From Halocynthiibacter styelae (lineage in GTDB: Bacteria > Pseudomonadota > Alphaproteobacteria > Rhodobacterales > Rhodobacteraceae), in NCBI RefSeq assembly GCF_016123485.1, contig NZ_JADCKQ010000005.1, positions 186,001 to 250,000 of the forward strand: 64,000 nt of DNA, given 5' to 3'. The translations under genes were made by a program, and so were the position numbers. Shown piece by piece: positions 17,147-25,595 of this stretch (positions within the stretch are counted from its first letter, which is position 1; every line of letters starts with the position of its first letter). The notes under the pieces are model-generated. The model searched no databases and had not been told where the DNA came from. It saw nothing but the letters and a program-made list of their open reading frames with translations.

Positions 17147-18727
17147 TCAATACCCAAGTGCGCAGCCGTCTTTGCGCGGATCAGATGCGCCTTCCAGCAC
17201 GCCGGTTTCATGATTGATGCCAATCGCCTGCCCACCGCCCAGCGGCCCATCCGGCACGACAACCTTATGGCCGAGATCGGTCAGTTCCTGGCGCACCGCA
17301 TCGGAATATCCGCGTTCCACCTTCAACACACCTTCATCGGCAAAACAGCGCGGCGCATCCAGCGCGGCCTGTGGATCGAGACCGAAATCCATCATATTCG
17401 ACACAAACCGCGCATGCCCGTTTGGCTGATAGGCCCCGCCCATAACGCCAAAGGACATCACGGTTTTGCCGCCCTGTTCAAGCATTCCCGGGATAATCGT
17501 GTGCATCGGGCGTTTGCCTGCGCCGGCTTCATTCGGGTGCCCCTCTTCAAGGGTGAAGCCCGCCCCGCGGTTCTGGAAAATAATCCCGAATTTATCCGAA
17601 CTCATGCCCGCCCCAAAGCCATGATAGATGGAATAGATCAGGGAAACCGACATCAGATCTTTATCCACAACCGTCAGGTAAACCGTGTCTTTATGTACCT
17701 GTTCAGAAAGCTTGTGCGGGGCGCCCATGGCGCGTTTCGGATCAATCAGCTCTGCCAGCTTTTCGGCCGTTTCAAGCGCCAGCATATGATCCAGGCGACT
17801 GGTGTGATCAGGATCAGCAATAAAGCGATTGCGTGCATCATAAGCCAGTTTGCAGGCTTCCGCTTCGATATGGGCGCGTTGACTGCCCCAGGGGTCCATG
17901 TCCTGAACCGGGAAATGCTGCAGAATGTTGTTCATCAGAATGGCCGTTGTGCCCTGGCCGTTTGGCGGATGCTCAACCAGGTTCATGCCTTTATAGCTGC
18001 CCGAAACCGGGGTTGTGTAATCACATGCGGTTTCCGCAAAATCATCCAGCGTATGTGTGCCGCCCAGCGCCTGAAGCGAAGCGACCAGGTCTTCGGCAAC
18101 TTCTCCTTCATAAAACCCAGCGCGCCCTTCAAGTGCAATCCTGCGCAGAGCCTCTGCCTGTTTCGGTGAACGATACAACTGTCCGACCTGCGGTGCCTTG
18201 CCGTTCAACAGGAAATCATTGCGCGCCATACCCTGCAAATCATCTGTCAGAGACGCCCAGTCAAAGGCTGTGCGCGGCGCCACCGGAACACCAGTTTCAG
18301 CATAATGAATGGCTGGTGCCAAGCTGGCTTTCAGCCCGATCCTGCCCCAGTCTTTTGACAGGCGGCAAAAGGCATCAATTGCGCCAGGCACAGTGACAGA
18401 TTCAATACCACGCACCGGCATTGATCCCATACCTTTCGCCCGAAGATCTGCTGCGTTCAGACCACGTGGCGCACGTCCGGACCCGTTCAGGGCAATGGTT
18501 TCCTTTCCAGGCCCCGGATTGAGCAGAATGAAACAATCACCCCCGATCCCGGTCATCTGCGGTTCGCAAATGCCCAGAAGAACCCCAGCAGCAATCGCGG
18601 CGTCAACGGCATTTCCGCCCGCTTCCAGCATCTGAACAGCAACTTTGGCTGCCAGCGGATGTGATGTGGCACACATGCCGTTAGCTGCATAAACGGCGGA
18701 CCGGCCCGGTTGATGAAAATCACGCAT
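17147..18727 (-). CDS. ggt: Gamma-glutamyltransferase-family Ntn hydrolase, no signal peptide
   Basis: 526 residues. The proenzyme pattern is present: AANGMCATSHPLAAKVAVQM, MTGIGGDCFILL, NGQGTTAILMNNIL, then the self-cleavage site HKDTVYLTVVDKD, in which Thr348 becomes the N-terminal nucleophile of the small subunit. Unlike periplasmic Ggt, the N-terminus has no signal peptide, so a cytoplasmic enzyme acting on glutathione, glutathione conjugates or another gamma-glutamyl or acyl amide is likely. It is co-transcribed with a rhodanese, which suggests sulfur or glutathione metabolism as inference. Confidence 0.85.
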   Translation of the reverse strand: MRDFHQPGRSAVYAANGMCATSHPLAAKVAVQMLEAGGNAVDAAIAAGVLLGICEPQMTGIGGDCFILLNPGPGKETIALNGSGRAPRGLNAADLRAKGMGSMPVRGIESVTVPGAIDAFCRLSKDWGRIGLKASLAPAIHYAETGVPVAPRTAFDWASLTDDLQGMARNDFLLNGKAPQVGQLYRSPKQAEALRRIALEGRAGFYEGEVAEDLVASLQALGGTHTLDDFAETACDYTTPVSGSYKGMNLVEHPPNGQGTTAILMNNILQHFPVQDMDPWGSQRAHIEAEACKLAYDARNRFIADPDHTSRLDHMLALETAEKLAELIDPKRAMGAPHKLSEQVHKDTVYLTVVDKDLMSVSLIYSIYHGFGAGMSSDKFGIIFQNRGAGFTLEEGHPNEAGAGKRPMHTIIPGMLEQGGKTVMSFGVMGGAYQPNGHARFVSNMMDFGLDPQAALDAPRCFADEGVLKVERGYSDAVRQELTDLGHKVVVPDGPLGGGQAIGINHETGVLEGASDPRKDGCALGY

Positions 18728-18812
18728 CTGTTTTCTCCCTTATGGGAAAACTGCGTGTTGTGGCTGATCCTTGCAAGGCTTAACTGACACCGACAGCCAA
18801 AACGACGTGATG

Positions 18813-19340
18813 TCAGCTGGTCAGGATCGTGCGGCGCACATCCAGCCGGAAGGTCAGGCGATTGCGCCCTTCTTCGCGCTCGTACCCCAGATCCCGGGCA
18901 AGTTCCCGGATCAGCGCCCAGCCAAATCCCCCTTCGGGCAAATCTTCCCTTGGACAGCTCAGATCATGTTCTTTGCCCATCGGGGGATTGCCATCGGGCA
19001 TCGGCAGACCATCATCAATCACCATACAGGCAAGCCCGTCGCCGTCATTCAATATACGCATTTCAATGATGCCGGACCGTTCACCGGCATAGGCATGTTC
19101 CACGATATTGTTCATCACTTCGGCCAGCACCAGTTCAACCGTGCCGCAATCATCCTGGCTCAGGCGCAGGTGGTCAAGACCGCTCAGGATGCTTTCCAAT
19201 GCACGACGCACCGCCAGTGGATCGCTTTGGAAGAACAGCCGCAGTTCTGCATGTTTTTCGCAATCATTATCTTTCCCGGTGCTCTGACGGTATCGCGCTC
19301 CAAGTTCGCTATCACGATGCATTTGCCCGCGTATCCTCAT
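18813..19340 (-). CDS. RsbW-like anti-sigma factor / GHKL serine kinase
   Basis: 175 residues. The N box VELVLAEVMNNIVEHAYAG and the glycine-rich GGFGWALIRELA mark a GHKL ATPase of the RsbW/SpoIIAB type. These bind a sigma factor or another target and phosphorylate a STAS antagonist. The partner is encoded directly upstream (19312-19656) and overlaps it. Two starts are possible, at 19340 or 19322, both inside the end of the STAS gene. No PP2C phosphatase or sigma factor gene is adjacent, so the output is unknown. Confidence 0.8.
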   Translation of the reverse strand: MRIRGQMHRDSELGARYRQSTGKDNDCEKHAELRLFFQSDPLAVRRALESILSGLDHLRLSQDDCGTVELVLAEVMNNIVEHAYAGERSGIIEMRILNDGDGLACMVIDDGLPMPDGNPPMGKEHDLSCPREDLPEGGFGWALIRELARDLGYEREEGRNRLTFRLDVRRTILTS

Positions 19341-19656
19341 TTGTTACGCCACTTGTGCGGATCTCAAACACCGAATCCATGCGCGTCAGCCGGAACACTT
19401 TGGCAACCGTCGGCGTCAGATCCTCAAGGATCAGAGTTTTTCCGGGGGGTAATTGTTTCATAGATGCGACAACTGCGCCCAGGCCAGAACTATCGATAAA
19501 ATCGACGCTGGCCAGGTTCAGGGCGATTTTTTCAGGCGCGAATTCCGTCAAATTTCGCATTTTGTCTTTAAAATCAATGGCACCTGCGGCATCTATCCGG
19601 TTGCCCGATGCCGTAATGGTCAGGGTATCCCCCGTCGTTTCACTGTGCAGTTCCAT
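19312..19656 (-). CDS. STAS-domain anti-anti-sigma factor
   Basis: 114 residues, one STAS domain: LTITASGNRIDAAGAIDFKD, LNLASVDFIDSSGLGAVVAS with the phosphorylatable Ser56/Ser57, then LILEDLTPTVAKVFRLTRMD. It is the switch partner of the adjacent RsbW-like kinase: unphosphorylated, it would sequester the kinase and free the kinase's target. GGAGCAAAAG precedes the ATG. It is divergent from the thiolase gene. Confidence 0.85.
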   Translation of the reverse strand: MELHSETTGDTLTITASGNRIDAAGAIDFKDKMRNLTEFAPEKIALNLASVDFIDSSGLGAVVASMKQLPPGKTLILEDLTPTVAKVFRLTRMDSVFEIRTSGVTNEDTRANAS

Positions 19657-19758
19657 CTTTTGCTCCGCTCATGTGTCGTTACGACCAGGCTAGACGACAT
19701 TCCTTACCATCCGGTATGAAAATCATATCAAATGCAACATATCCCCGGAGATGATCCC

Positions 19759-20943
19759 ATGACCCAGAAAACCGTCGTTATTGCAGGTGCCGCACGTACG
19801 CCGATGGGCGGCTTTCAGGGGGATTTCGCAGATAGTGAAGCCGCCACATTGGGCGGCGCCGCAATCAGTGGTGCGCTGGCGGATGCCGGGGCAAAAGCCG
19901 AACAAATTGAAGAACTTCTGATGGGCTGCGTTCTGCCTGCGGGTCAGGGCCAGGCCCCGGCGCGTCAGGCCGGATTTGCAGCCGGACTGGGGCAGGATGT
20001 GCCCGCCAGCACGCTGAATAAAATGTGTGGCTCCGGCATGAAAACCGCCATGATGGCCTATGATCAGATCAAGGCGGATGGCGCTGACATCATGGTCGCA
20101 GGCGGCATGGAAAGTATGACAAATGCACCATATCTGCTGCCAAAGATGCGCGGCGGTGCGCGGATCGGACATCAGAACGTGCAGGACTCCATGTTCCTTG
20201 ATGGTCTGGAAGACGCCTATGACAAGGGCCGTCTGATGGGTACATTCGCTGAGGATTGCGCCGAGAAATTCCAGTTCACCCGCGAAGCCCAGGATGAATA
20301 TGCGCTGAAATCCCTGTCCAACGCGCTGGAAGCTGAAAAAACCGGGGCCTTTGAAGGCGAAATCGTGCCCGTCACCCTGAAAACCCGCAAAGGCGATCTG
20401 GTTGTCAGCACAGATGAACAACCCGCCAAAGCCCGCCCGGAAAAGATCCCACAGCTGAAACCGGCTTTCCGCAAAGATGGGTCGGTGACGGCGGCCAATG
20501 CCTCTTCCATTTCTGACGGGGCTGCCGCACTGGTTATGGCGTCTGAAGAGGCGGCAAAAGATGCAGGCCTGAAGATCCGTGCCCGCGTGCTGGGCCATGC
20601 CAGCCACGCGCAGGAACCCGGCTGGTTCACCACCGCGCCAGTACCTGCCGCGCAGAAACTGTTGAAGAAAATCGGCTGGTCTGTGGAAGATGTGGACCTT
20701 TGGGAAGTGAATGAGGCCTTCGCCGTTGTCCCTATGGCCTTCATGCATGAAATGGGCATCACACGTGACAAAGTGAATGTGAACGGCGGTGCCTGCGCCC
20801 TTGGTCACCCCATCGGTGCATCCGGTACACGTATCATGGTAACCCTGCTGAACGCGCTTGAAAAACGTGGTTTGAAACGTGGTGTTGCTGCGATATGTAT
20901 CGGGGGCGGCGAAGGGACCGCGATTGCGATAGAGCTTGCATGA
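19759..20943 (+). CDS. phaA: Acetyl-CoA C-acetyltransferase (thiolase)
   Basis: 394 residues. All three catalytic positions of biosynthetic thiolases are present: Cys90 (NKMCGSGMKT), His350 (CALGHPIGASG) and Cys380 (ICIGGGEG), matching Cys88/His348/Cys378 of classic PhaA almost exactly. It condenses two acetyl-CoA to acetoacetyl-CoA (polyhydroxybutyrate or ketone routes) or runs in the reverse direction. The ATG at 19759 follows GGAGATGATCCC. No phaB or phaC is nearby, so atoB is an equally fair name. The last codon overlaps the start of msrC (ATGA). Confidence 0.9.
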   Translation: MTQKTVVIAGAARTPMGGFQGDFADSEAATLGGAAISGALADAGAKAEQIEELLMGCVLPAGQGQAPARQAGFAAGLGQDVPASTLNKMCGSGMKTAMMAYDQIKADGADIMVAGGMESMTNAPYLLPKMRGGARIGHQNVQDSMFLDGLEDAYDKGRLMGTFAEDCAEKFQFTREAQDEYALKSLSNALEAEKTGAFEGEIVPVTLKTRKGDLVVSTDEQPAKARPEKIPQLKPAFRKDGSVTAANASSISDGAAALVMASEEAAKDAGLKIRARVLGHASHAQEPGWFTTAPVPAAQKLLKKIGWSVEDVDLWEVNEAFAVVPMAFMHEMGITRDKVNVNGGACALGHPIGASGTRIMVTLLNALEKRGLKRGVAAICIGGGEGTAIAIELA

Positions 20944-21401
20944 CACAGGTAAATTACAAGGAGCTGGCGGCAGTGATTGCCAGCCTTGCTGAAGGTGAAA
21001 CAGATGCGGTGGCGCTGATGGCGACCATCGCCTGTGAAGTTCACCATTCTGACGATCGTTTCGACTGGACCGGGTTTTACCGGAACGTTGGCAACGACAC
21101 GCTGAAAATCGGCCCCTATCAGGGCGGGCATGGGTGCCTTGTCATCCCGTTCACCCGTGGCGTTTGCGGGGCTGCGGCAAAAACCGGCGAAGTACAGTTG
21201 GTGCCCGATGTCGAAGCTTTCCCGGGCCATATCGCCTGCGCAAGTTCCACCCGGTCCGAACTGGTTCTGCCGGTTTTCAATGGCGCGGGGGATCTGCTGG
21301 GGGTCTTTGATCTTGATAGCGATCAGCCGAATGCGTTCACCCAGGAAGATGCAGTCGCGTTCACAGAGATCCTCGCAAAGACCTTTGCCAACGCGGTCTG
21401 A
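20940..21401 (+). CDS. msrC: Free methionine-R-sulfoxide reductase (GAF-domain fRMsr)
   Basis: 153 residues, a single GAF domain. Cys66, Cys76 and Cys100 (HIACASSTRSE) reproduce the spacing 10 and 24 of Cys84, Cys94 and Cys118 in the E. coli enzyme, and the surrounding IPFTRGVCG and SELVLPVF match. It reduces free Met-(R)-sulfoxide. The start overlaps the thiolase stop by four bases, implying translational coupling, an unusual partnership. A clear terminator follows at 21428. Confidence 0.85.
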   Translation: MTQVNYKELAAVIASLAEGETDAVALMATIACEVHHSDDRFDWTGFYRNVGNDTLKIGPYQGGHGCLVIPFTRGVCGAAAKTGEVQLVPDVEAFPGHIACASSTRSELVLPVFNGAGDLLGVFDLDSDQPNAFTQEDAVAFTEILAKTFANAV

Positions 21402-21427
21402 ACATCCTTTCACACTGATTTTTTGAG

Positions 21428-21460
21428 AACTCTTGCTGCGCTGCAGCGAGAGTTTTTTCT
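21428..21460 (+). terminator. Intrinsic terminator after thiolase-msrC
   Basis: An 11-base-pair stem (AACTCTTGCTG with CAGCGAGAGTT, one G-U pair, five-base loop) is followed by a T-run TTTTTT ending about 21458. It closes the phaA-msrC operon 27 bases after the msrC stop. Confidence 0.85.
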
Positions 21461-21486
21461 TGTGCCGACTCGCTTCTTCGGGCATT

Positions 21487-21525
21487 CGTGAAAAAAATCG
21501 TGAAATTTTCACGGACAGTTTCACA
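21487..21525. promoter_or_regulatory. Four-half-site operator upstream of the XRE-cupin gene
   Basis: A perfect 15-base palindrome CGTGAAA-T-TTTCACG (21499-21513) is flanked symmetrically by a further CGTGAAA at 21487 and a further TTTCAC at 21519. Each is displaced exactly 12 bases from the matching inner half-site. It ends about 12 bases before the GTG start at 21537 and nearly touches the ribosome binding site. This is most simply an operator for the helix-turn-helix protein encoded next to it. Confidence 0.6.
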
Positions 21526-21536
21526 TAAGGTGCCAC

Positions 21537-22109
21537 GTGCGACACGAAAACCCGAATACCAGTCAAAGCCTTGGGGCAGACCTGCGGACCCTGCGCAAAG
21601 CGCGTGGGATGACATTGCAGGCGCTGGCCGATGCGCTCGGCAAATCTGTCGGTTGGCTGTCGCAGGTGGAACGGGATAAATCTGAACCTTCTGTGTCTGA
21701 TCTGCGGGCCATTGGTGCCGCACTTGATGTGCCGATCTCCATGCTGTTCGGCCAAAGCCCAGCCCCTGTGGAAGAACAGGGATATGTCGTGCGCAAAGGG
21801 GCCCGCCGCCCGATTGGATCCCGCGTCGCCGGTCTTGTCGAAGAACTTCTGTCGCCAGATCTGACCGATGACTTTGAAATGGTGCATTCGGTGTTTGAAC
21901 CGCACTCCGAAGTGAAAGAAACCGTGATCCGCCCGACCCAGGAAGTGGGTTATGTGATTTCCGGCAAGCTCGACCTCTGGATTGGCGGGCGCTATTTCAC
22001 CATTCACCCGGGCGACAGTTTCCGCATTCGTGGCGAACCACACCGCTGGATGAACCCCCATGATGAACCCTGTGTCGCGATCTGGGTGATCGCACCGCCT
22101 GTGTATTAA
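21537..22109 (+). CDS. XRE-family regulator with C-terminal cupin domain
   Basis: 190 residues. Helix-turn-helix at about residues 14-68 (LRTLRKARGMTLQALADALG, then VGWLSQVERDKSEPSV). Cupin at about 110-188 (EVGYVISGKLDLWIGG, HPGDSFRIRGEPHRWMNP) that probably senses a small ligand. This architecture often controls polyamine, amino-acid or methylamine catabolism. The start is GTG at 21537, with AAGG nine bases upstream. LysE-family and GFA genes follow at 9 and -1 bases, and two flavoproteins beyond, so this is probably the local repressor. The four-half-site palindrome just upstream suggests autoregulation. Confidence 0.85.
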   Translation: MRHENPNTSQSLGADLRTLRKARGMTLQALADALGKSVGWLSQVERDKSEPSVSDLRAIGAALDVPISMLFGQSPAPVEEQGYVVRKGARRPIGSRVAGLVEELLSPDLTDDFEMVHSVFEPHSEVKETVIRPTQEVGYVISGKLDLWIGGRYFTIHPGDSFRIRGEPHRWMNPHDEPCVAIWVIAPPVY

Positions 22110-22118
22110 GGGCGGATC

Positions 22119-22745
22119 ATGAGCTTTGAAGCCTGGACAATATTCGCGCTGTTCTGGGTCGTGTTTGTCACGACACCCGGGCCAAATGCTGTGAACTGCA
22201 TTACCAATGGCATGGCCCTGGGCTTTACTCGCGCCCTGCCCGGTGTGCTGGCGATCCTGACCCAGGCGACATTGTTCCTACTGCTGTCGGCCTTTGGTGT
22301 GACCGCCCTGATCGCGGCCTCGCCCACGGCGTTCTTCATCGCGAAAATCATCGGTGCGGGTTTCCTGATCTACCTTGGCATACGTGGTTGGCTGACAGCG
22401 AAGACGCCTGTAAAGGCGGATGAGCGCCCCGCGAAACATATCTATCTGCATGCGCTGGCAATCGCCGTGATCAACCCGAAAAGCATCGCCGGATATCTGG
22501 CGGCGTTTTCACAGTTCATCCAGCCCGGTGTGGCCGTGTGGGAACAGATGGTTGTGATCATGCCCACTGCCCTGACGCTGACGGCCCTGTCCTACCTGGG
22601 CTTCACAGCCCTTGGCGCGGGCATTGGTCGCGCAGCCCTGAAAGCCGTGTTCAACGTCTGGATCCGCCGCACCATGGCGATCTGTTTTATCATCTACGGC
22701 GTGCTTCTGGGGGCCAGCAGCACACCACAGCCGGAGGTTTCCTGA
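22119..22745 (+). CDS. LysE/RhtB-family amino-acid exporter
   Basis: 208 residues, mostly hydrophobic, with about six membrane helices. The family motif FVTTPGPNAVNCITNGMALG lies in the first loop, with GVLAILTQATLFLLLSAFGV and NPKSIAGYLAAFSQFI typical of LysE/RhtB exporters. It exports amino acids or related small zwitterions. Its position in the flavoprotein cluster makes a glycine-betaine-derived metabolite a possible substrate (inference). Its stop overlaps the next start as TGATG. Confidence 0.85.
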   Translation: MSFEAWTIFALFWVVFVTTPGPNAVNCITNGMALGFTRALPGVLAILTQATLFLLLSAFGVTALIAASPTAFFIAKIIGAGFLIYLGIRGWLTAKTPVKADERPAKHIYLHALAIAVINPKSIAGYLAAFSQFIQPGVAVWEQMVVIMPTALTLTALSYLGFTALGAGIGRAALKAVFNVWIRRTMAICFIIYGVLLGASSTPQPEVS

Positions 22746-23128
22746 TGCACAAAGGATCCTGCCAATGCGGCGCTGTCACCTATGAAATCACGGCGGAACT
22801 GCGTCCGGTTGTTGGCTGTCACTGCACGCAATGCCGTAAAACATCCGGTCATTTCTGGGCCGCGACACAGGTTGCGACCGCAGACCTGATCATCACCAAT
22901 GACGCCGGTCTCAAATGGTTCCGCGCCTCAGACACCGCACGGCGCGGGTTTTGTCAGGACTGCGGATCAAGCCTGTTCTGGCAAATGGACAGCGAGCCTT
23001 TCACATCCATCGGCGCGGGCACCCTTGATGGGGTAACCGGGCTGACAACCGCAAAGCACATCTTTGTCAAAGACAAGGGTGATTACTACGATATCTGCTG
23101 CCACGCGCAGCAAATTGATTCATACTAA
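22745..23128 (+). CDS. GFA-family zinc protein (glutathione-dependent formaldehyde-activating enzyme-like)
   Basis: 127 residues. The zinc-ligand cysteines are in the expected order: CQCGAV at 6-11, CHCTQCRKTSG around 25-35, and FCQDCGSSLFW. The founding member, Gfa of Paracoccus, was linked to S-hydroxymethylglutathione formation, but most relatives are uncharacterised. Demethylation by the two adjacent flavoproteins releases one-carbon units, so a role in handling formaldehyde is reasonable inference. It starts inside the LysE stop codon, 15 bases before the next gene's ATG. Confidence 0.8.
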   Translation: MHKGSCQCGAVTYEITAELRPVVGCHCTQCRKTSGHFWAATQVATADLIITNDAGLKWFRASDTARRGFCQDCGSSLFWQMDSEPFTSIGAGTLDGVTGLTTAKHIFVKDKGDYYDICCHAQQIDSY

Positions 23129-23143
23129 AAGGGACGGAAAAAC

Positions 23144-25594
23144 ATGTCAGATTTCCCCACAAAAGCACGTGTGGTTATTATTGGTGGCGGTATCGTTGGT
23201 ACATCCAGCCTCTATCACCTGGCGAAAAAAGGCTGGACCGATTGTGTCTTGCTTGAAAAGAACGAACTGACCGCAGGTTCCACATGGCACGCGGCTGGGA
23301 ACGTGCCGACCTTTTCGACCTCCTGGTCAATCATGAACATGCAGCGTTATTCAACTGAGCTTTACGCAGGTCTGGCGGAAGAAGTTGATTACCCGATGAA
23401 CTATCACCAGACTGGTTCCATCCGCCTGGCGCATTCCAAAGAACGCATCCAGGAATTTGAACGTGCCTGCGCGATGGGCCGTTATCAGGGCATCGAAATG
23501 GAGATGTGGACACCGGAACAGGCGAAAGAAAACTATCCGTTCCTGGAAACCCACGATCTGGAAGGTGTTCTGTTTGACCCGACCGACGGTGACATTGACC
23601 CGGCACAGGTGACACAGGCGCTGGCCAAAGGCGCACGTGACATGGGTGCCAAAATTCTGCGCTTCACCCCGGCGACCGGCGTGACCCAGAAGGAAGACAA
23701 AACCTGGATCGTTCACACCGAAAAAGGCGATATTGAATGTGATTTCGTTGTAAACGCAGGCGGTTACTACGCCCAGCGTATCGGCGAAATGTTCAAGCCA
23801 TATGGCGGCCGCACCGTGCCTATGATGGTGATGGAACACCAGTATCTGCTGACCGAACAGATCCCTGAGATCGAAGAACACGTCAAAACAACCGGTAAGA
23901 AACTGCCGCTGATCCGTGATGTGGATGTGTCTTACTATCTGCGCCAGGAAAAGAACGGCTATAACCTTGGCCCGTATGAACCAAACTGTAAGGCCCATTG
24001 GGTTGATGCAGATGACGCCATGCCAGAAGATTTCAGCTTCCAGCTGTGGCAGGAAGACATCGACCGGATTGAGGACATCGTTGTTGACGCCATGGCCCGT
24101 GTGCCACTGATGGAAACCTCCGGCGTGTCCAGCGTCATCAACGGCCCGATCCCTTATGCGCCAGATGGTCTGCCGCTGATCGGCCCAATGCCTGGCGTTG
24201 ATAACGCGTTTGAAGCCTGTGTCTTCACCTTTGGTATCGCCCAGGGTGGTGGTGCTGGTAAGGTTCTGGCGGAATGGATTGTGGACGGCCACACCGAATG
24301 GGACATGTGGTCTGTCGATCCGCGTCGCTACACCGACTATACCGATCAGGATTACTGCAACCAAAAAGGCGTGGAAGTTTACGGCAACGAATACGCCATG
24401 CATTTCCCACGCCACGAATGGCCCGCTGGCCGCGACAAGAAACTGTCACCCGTGCATGAGATGACCAAAGCCAAAGGCGCGGTTTACGGCGTGTATAACG
24501 GTTGGGAACGTGCGAACTGGTTTGCGCAGGACGGCGACGATACGTCTGAAGACAGCACACACACCTGGGGTCGTTCCGGCCCATGGGCGCAGCGCATCAA
24601 GGAAGAATGCGAAGCGGTACGTGACGCGGTTGGTATCCTTGATCTGCCAGGTTTCTCTCGCTTTAACCTCGAAGGTGAAGGCGCTGCGGAATGGCTGCGT
24701 GGCATGGTCACCGGTGGTCTTCCAAAGGCTGGCCGTATGAACCTTGTGTATTTCTCCGATGACCGTGGTCGTATCCTGACAGAAATGTCCTGCATGCGTC
24801 ACGCGGAAGATCACTTCACCATGATCACCGCCGGTACTGCCCAGTGGCATGACTTTGAACTTCTGAAGAAAGATCTGCCTGCAGGTCTGTCCCTGACAGA
24901 CCACACCACCGAGTGGGGCACAATGATCGTGACCGGGCCGAAAACCCGTGAGCTGTTCGAAGGTCTGGGCACAGAAGCAGATCTGACATCCGGCTGGCTG
25001 ACCCATCAGGATGCTGTTGTGGCCGGCACACCGTGCCGTCTGGTACGTGTGTCCTTCGCCGGTGAACTTGGCTGGGAAGTGCACTGTCTGAACGAAAACC
25101 AGGCTGCGCTTTACACAGCGATCACGGGCGCCGGTGCGAAACCGTTTGGCATGTATGCGCTTGACAGTCTGCGTCTGGAAAAAGGCTACCGTGCATGGAA
25201 GGGCGATCTGTCGTCTGATTATTCCATGCTGGAAGGTGGTCTGGGCCGCTTTGTGAAGCTTGATAAACCACAGGATTTCCGCGGCAAAGCAGCGATCCAG
25301 TCTGAGAAGCAGCAAGGCGTTAAGAAAGGCTTTGTCACCCTGATCGTGGATGCGGGCGATACGGATGCGCCTTACATGTCATGTATCTGGAAAGACGGCG
25401 AAATTGTCGGTGAAACCACATCCGGTGGCTGGGGGTATCGAGTGAATGCATCCATCGCCCTGGGCATGGTGCGCGCGGATCTGGCAGTTCCTGGCACAGA
25501 ACTGGAAGTGGAAATCTACGGCGAGAAATGTCGCGCAGTTGTTCAGGAAGACCAGCCAATCTGGGATCCCGCCAACGAACGGCTGCGGGCTTAA
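23144..25594 (+). CDS. Dimethylglycine/sarcosine dehydrogenase-type flavoprotein 1 (FAD + GcvT domains)
   Basis: 816 residues. N-terminal FAD-binding motif VVIIGGGIVG (Gly14, 16, 19), then STWHAAG with His49 in the position that covalently binds FAD in dimethylglycine dehydrogenases. Residues about 430-810 form the aminomethyltransferase (GcvT) domain (SDDRGRILTEMSCMRHAEDH, VSFAGELGWEVHCLNE, RAWKGDLSSDYSMLEGGLG), where folate receives the one-carbon unit. After His49 it has NVPTF instead of LIAQL as in its paralogue, so the substrate may differ. The gene is cytoplasmic and tightly linked to its neighbours (15 bases before, 1 base after). Confidence 0.85.
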   Translation: MSDFPTKARVVIIGGGIVGTSSLYHLAKKGWTDCVLLEKNELTAGSTWHAAGNVPTFSTSWSIMNMQRYSTELYAGLAEEVDYPMNYHQTGSIRLAHSKERIQEFERACAMGRYQGIEMEMWTPEQAKENYPFLETHDLEGVLFDPTDGDIDPAQVTQALAKGARDMGAKILRFTPATGVTQKEDKTWIVHTEKGDIECDFVVNAGGYYAQRIGEMFKPYGGRTVPMMVMEHQYLLTEQIPEIEEHVKTTGKKLPLIRDVDVSYYLRQEKNGYNLGPYEPNCKAHWVDADDAMPEDFSFQLWQEDIDRIEDIVVDAMARVPLMETSGVSSVINGPIPYAPDGLPLIGPMPGVDNAFEACVFTFGIAQGGGAGKVLAEWIVDGHTEWDMWSVDPRRYTDYTDQDYCNQKGVEVYGNEYAMHFPRHEWPAGRDKKLSPVHEMTKAKGAVYGVYNGWERANWFAQDGDDTSEDSTHTWGRSGPWAQRIKEECEAVRDAVGILDLPGFSRFNLEGEGAAEWLRGMVTGGLPKAGRMNLVYFSDDRGRILTEMSCMRHAEDHFTMITAGTAQWHDFELLKKDLPAGLSLTDHTTEWGTMIVTGPKTRELFEGLGTEADLTSGWLTHQDAVVAGTPCRLVRVSFAGELGWEVHCLNENQAALYTAITGAGAKPFGMYALDSLRLEKGYRAWKGDLSSDYSMLEGGLGRFVKLDKPQDFRGKAAIQSEKQQGVKKGFVTLIVDAGDTDAPYMSCIWKDGEIVGETTSGGWGYRVNASIALGMVRADLAVPGTELEVEIYGEKCRAVVQEDQPIWDPANERLRA

Positions 25595-25595
25595 G

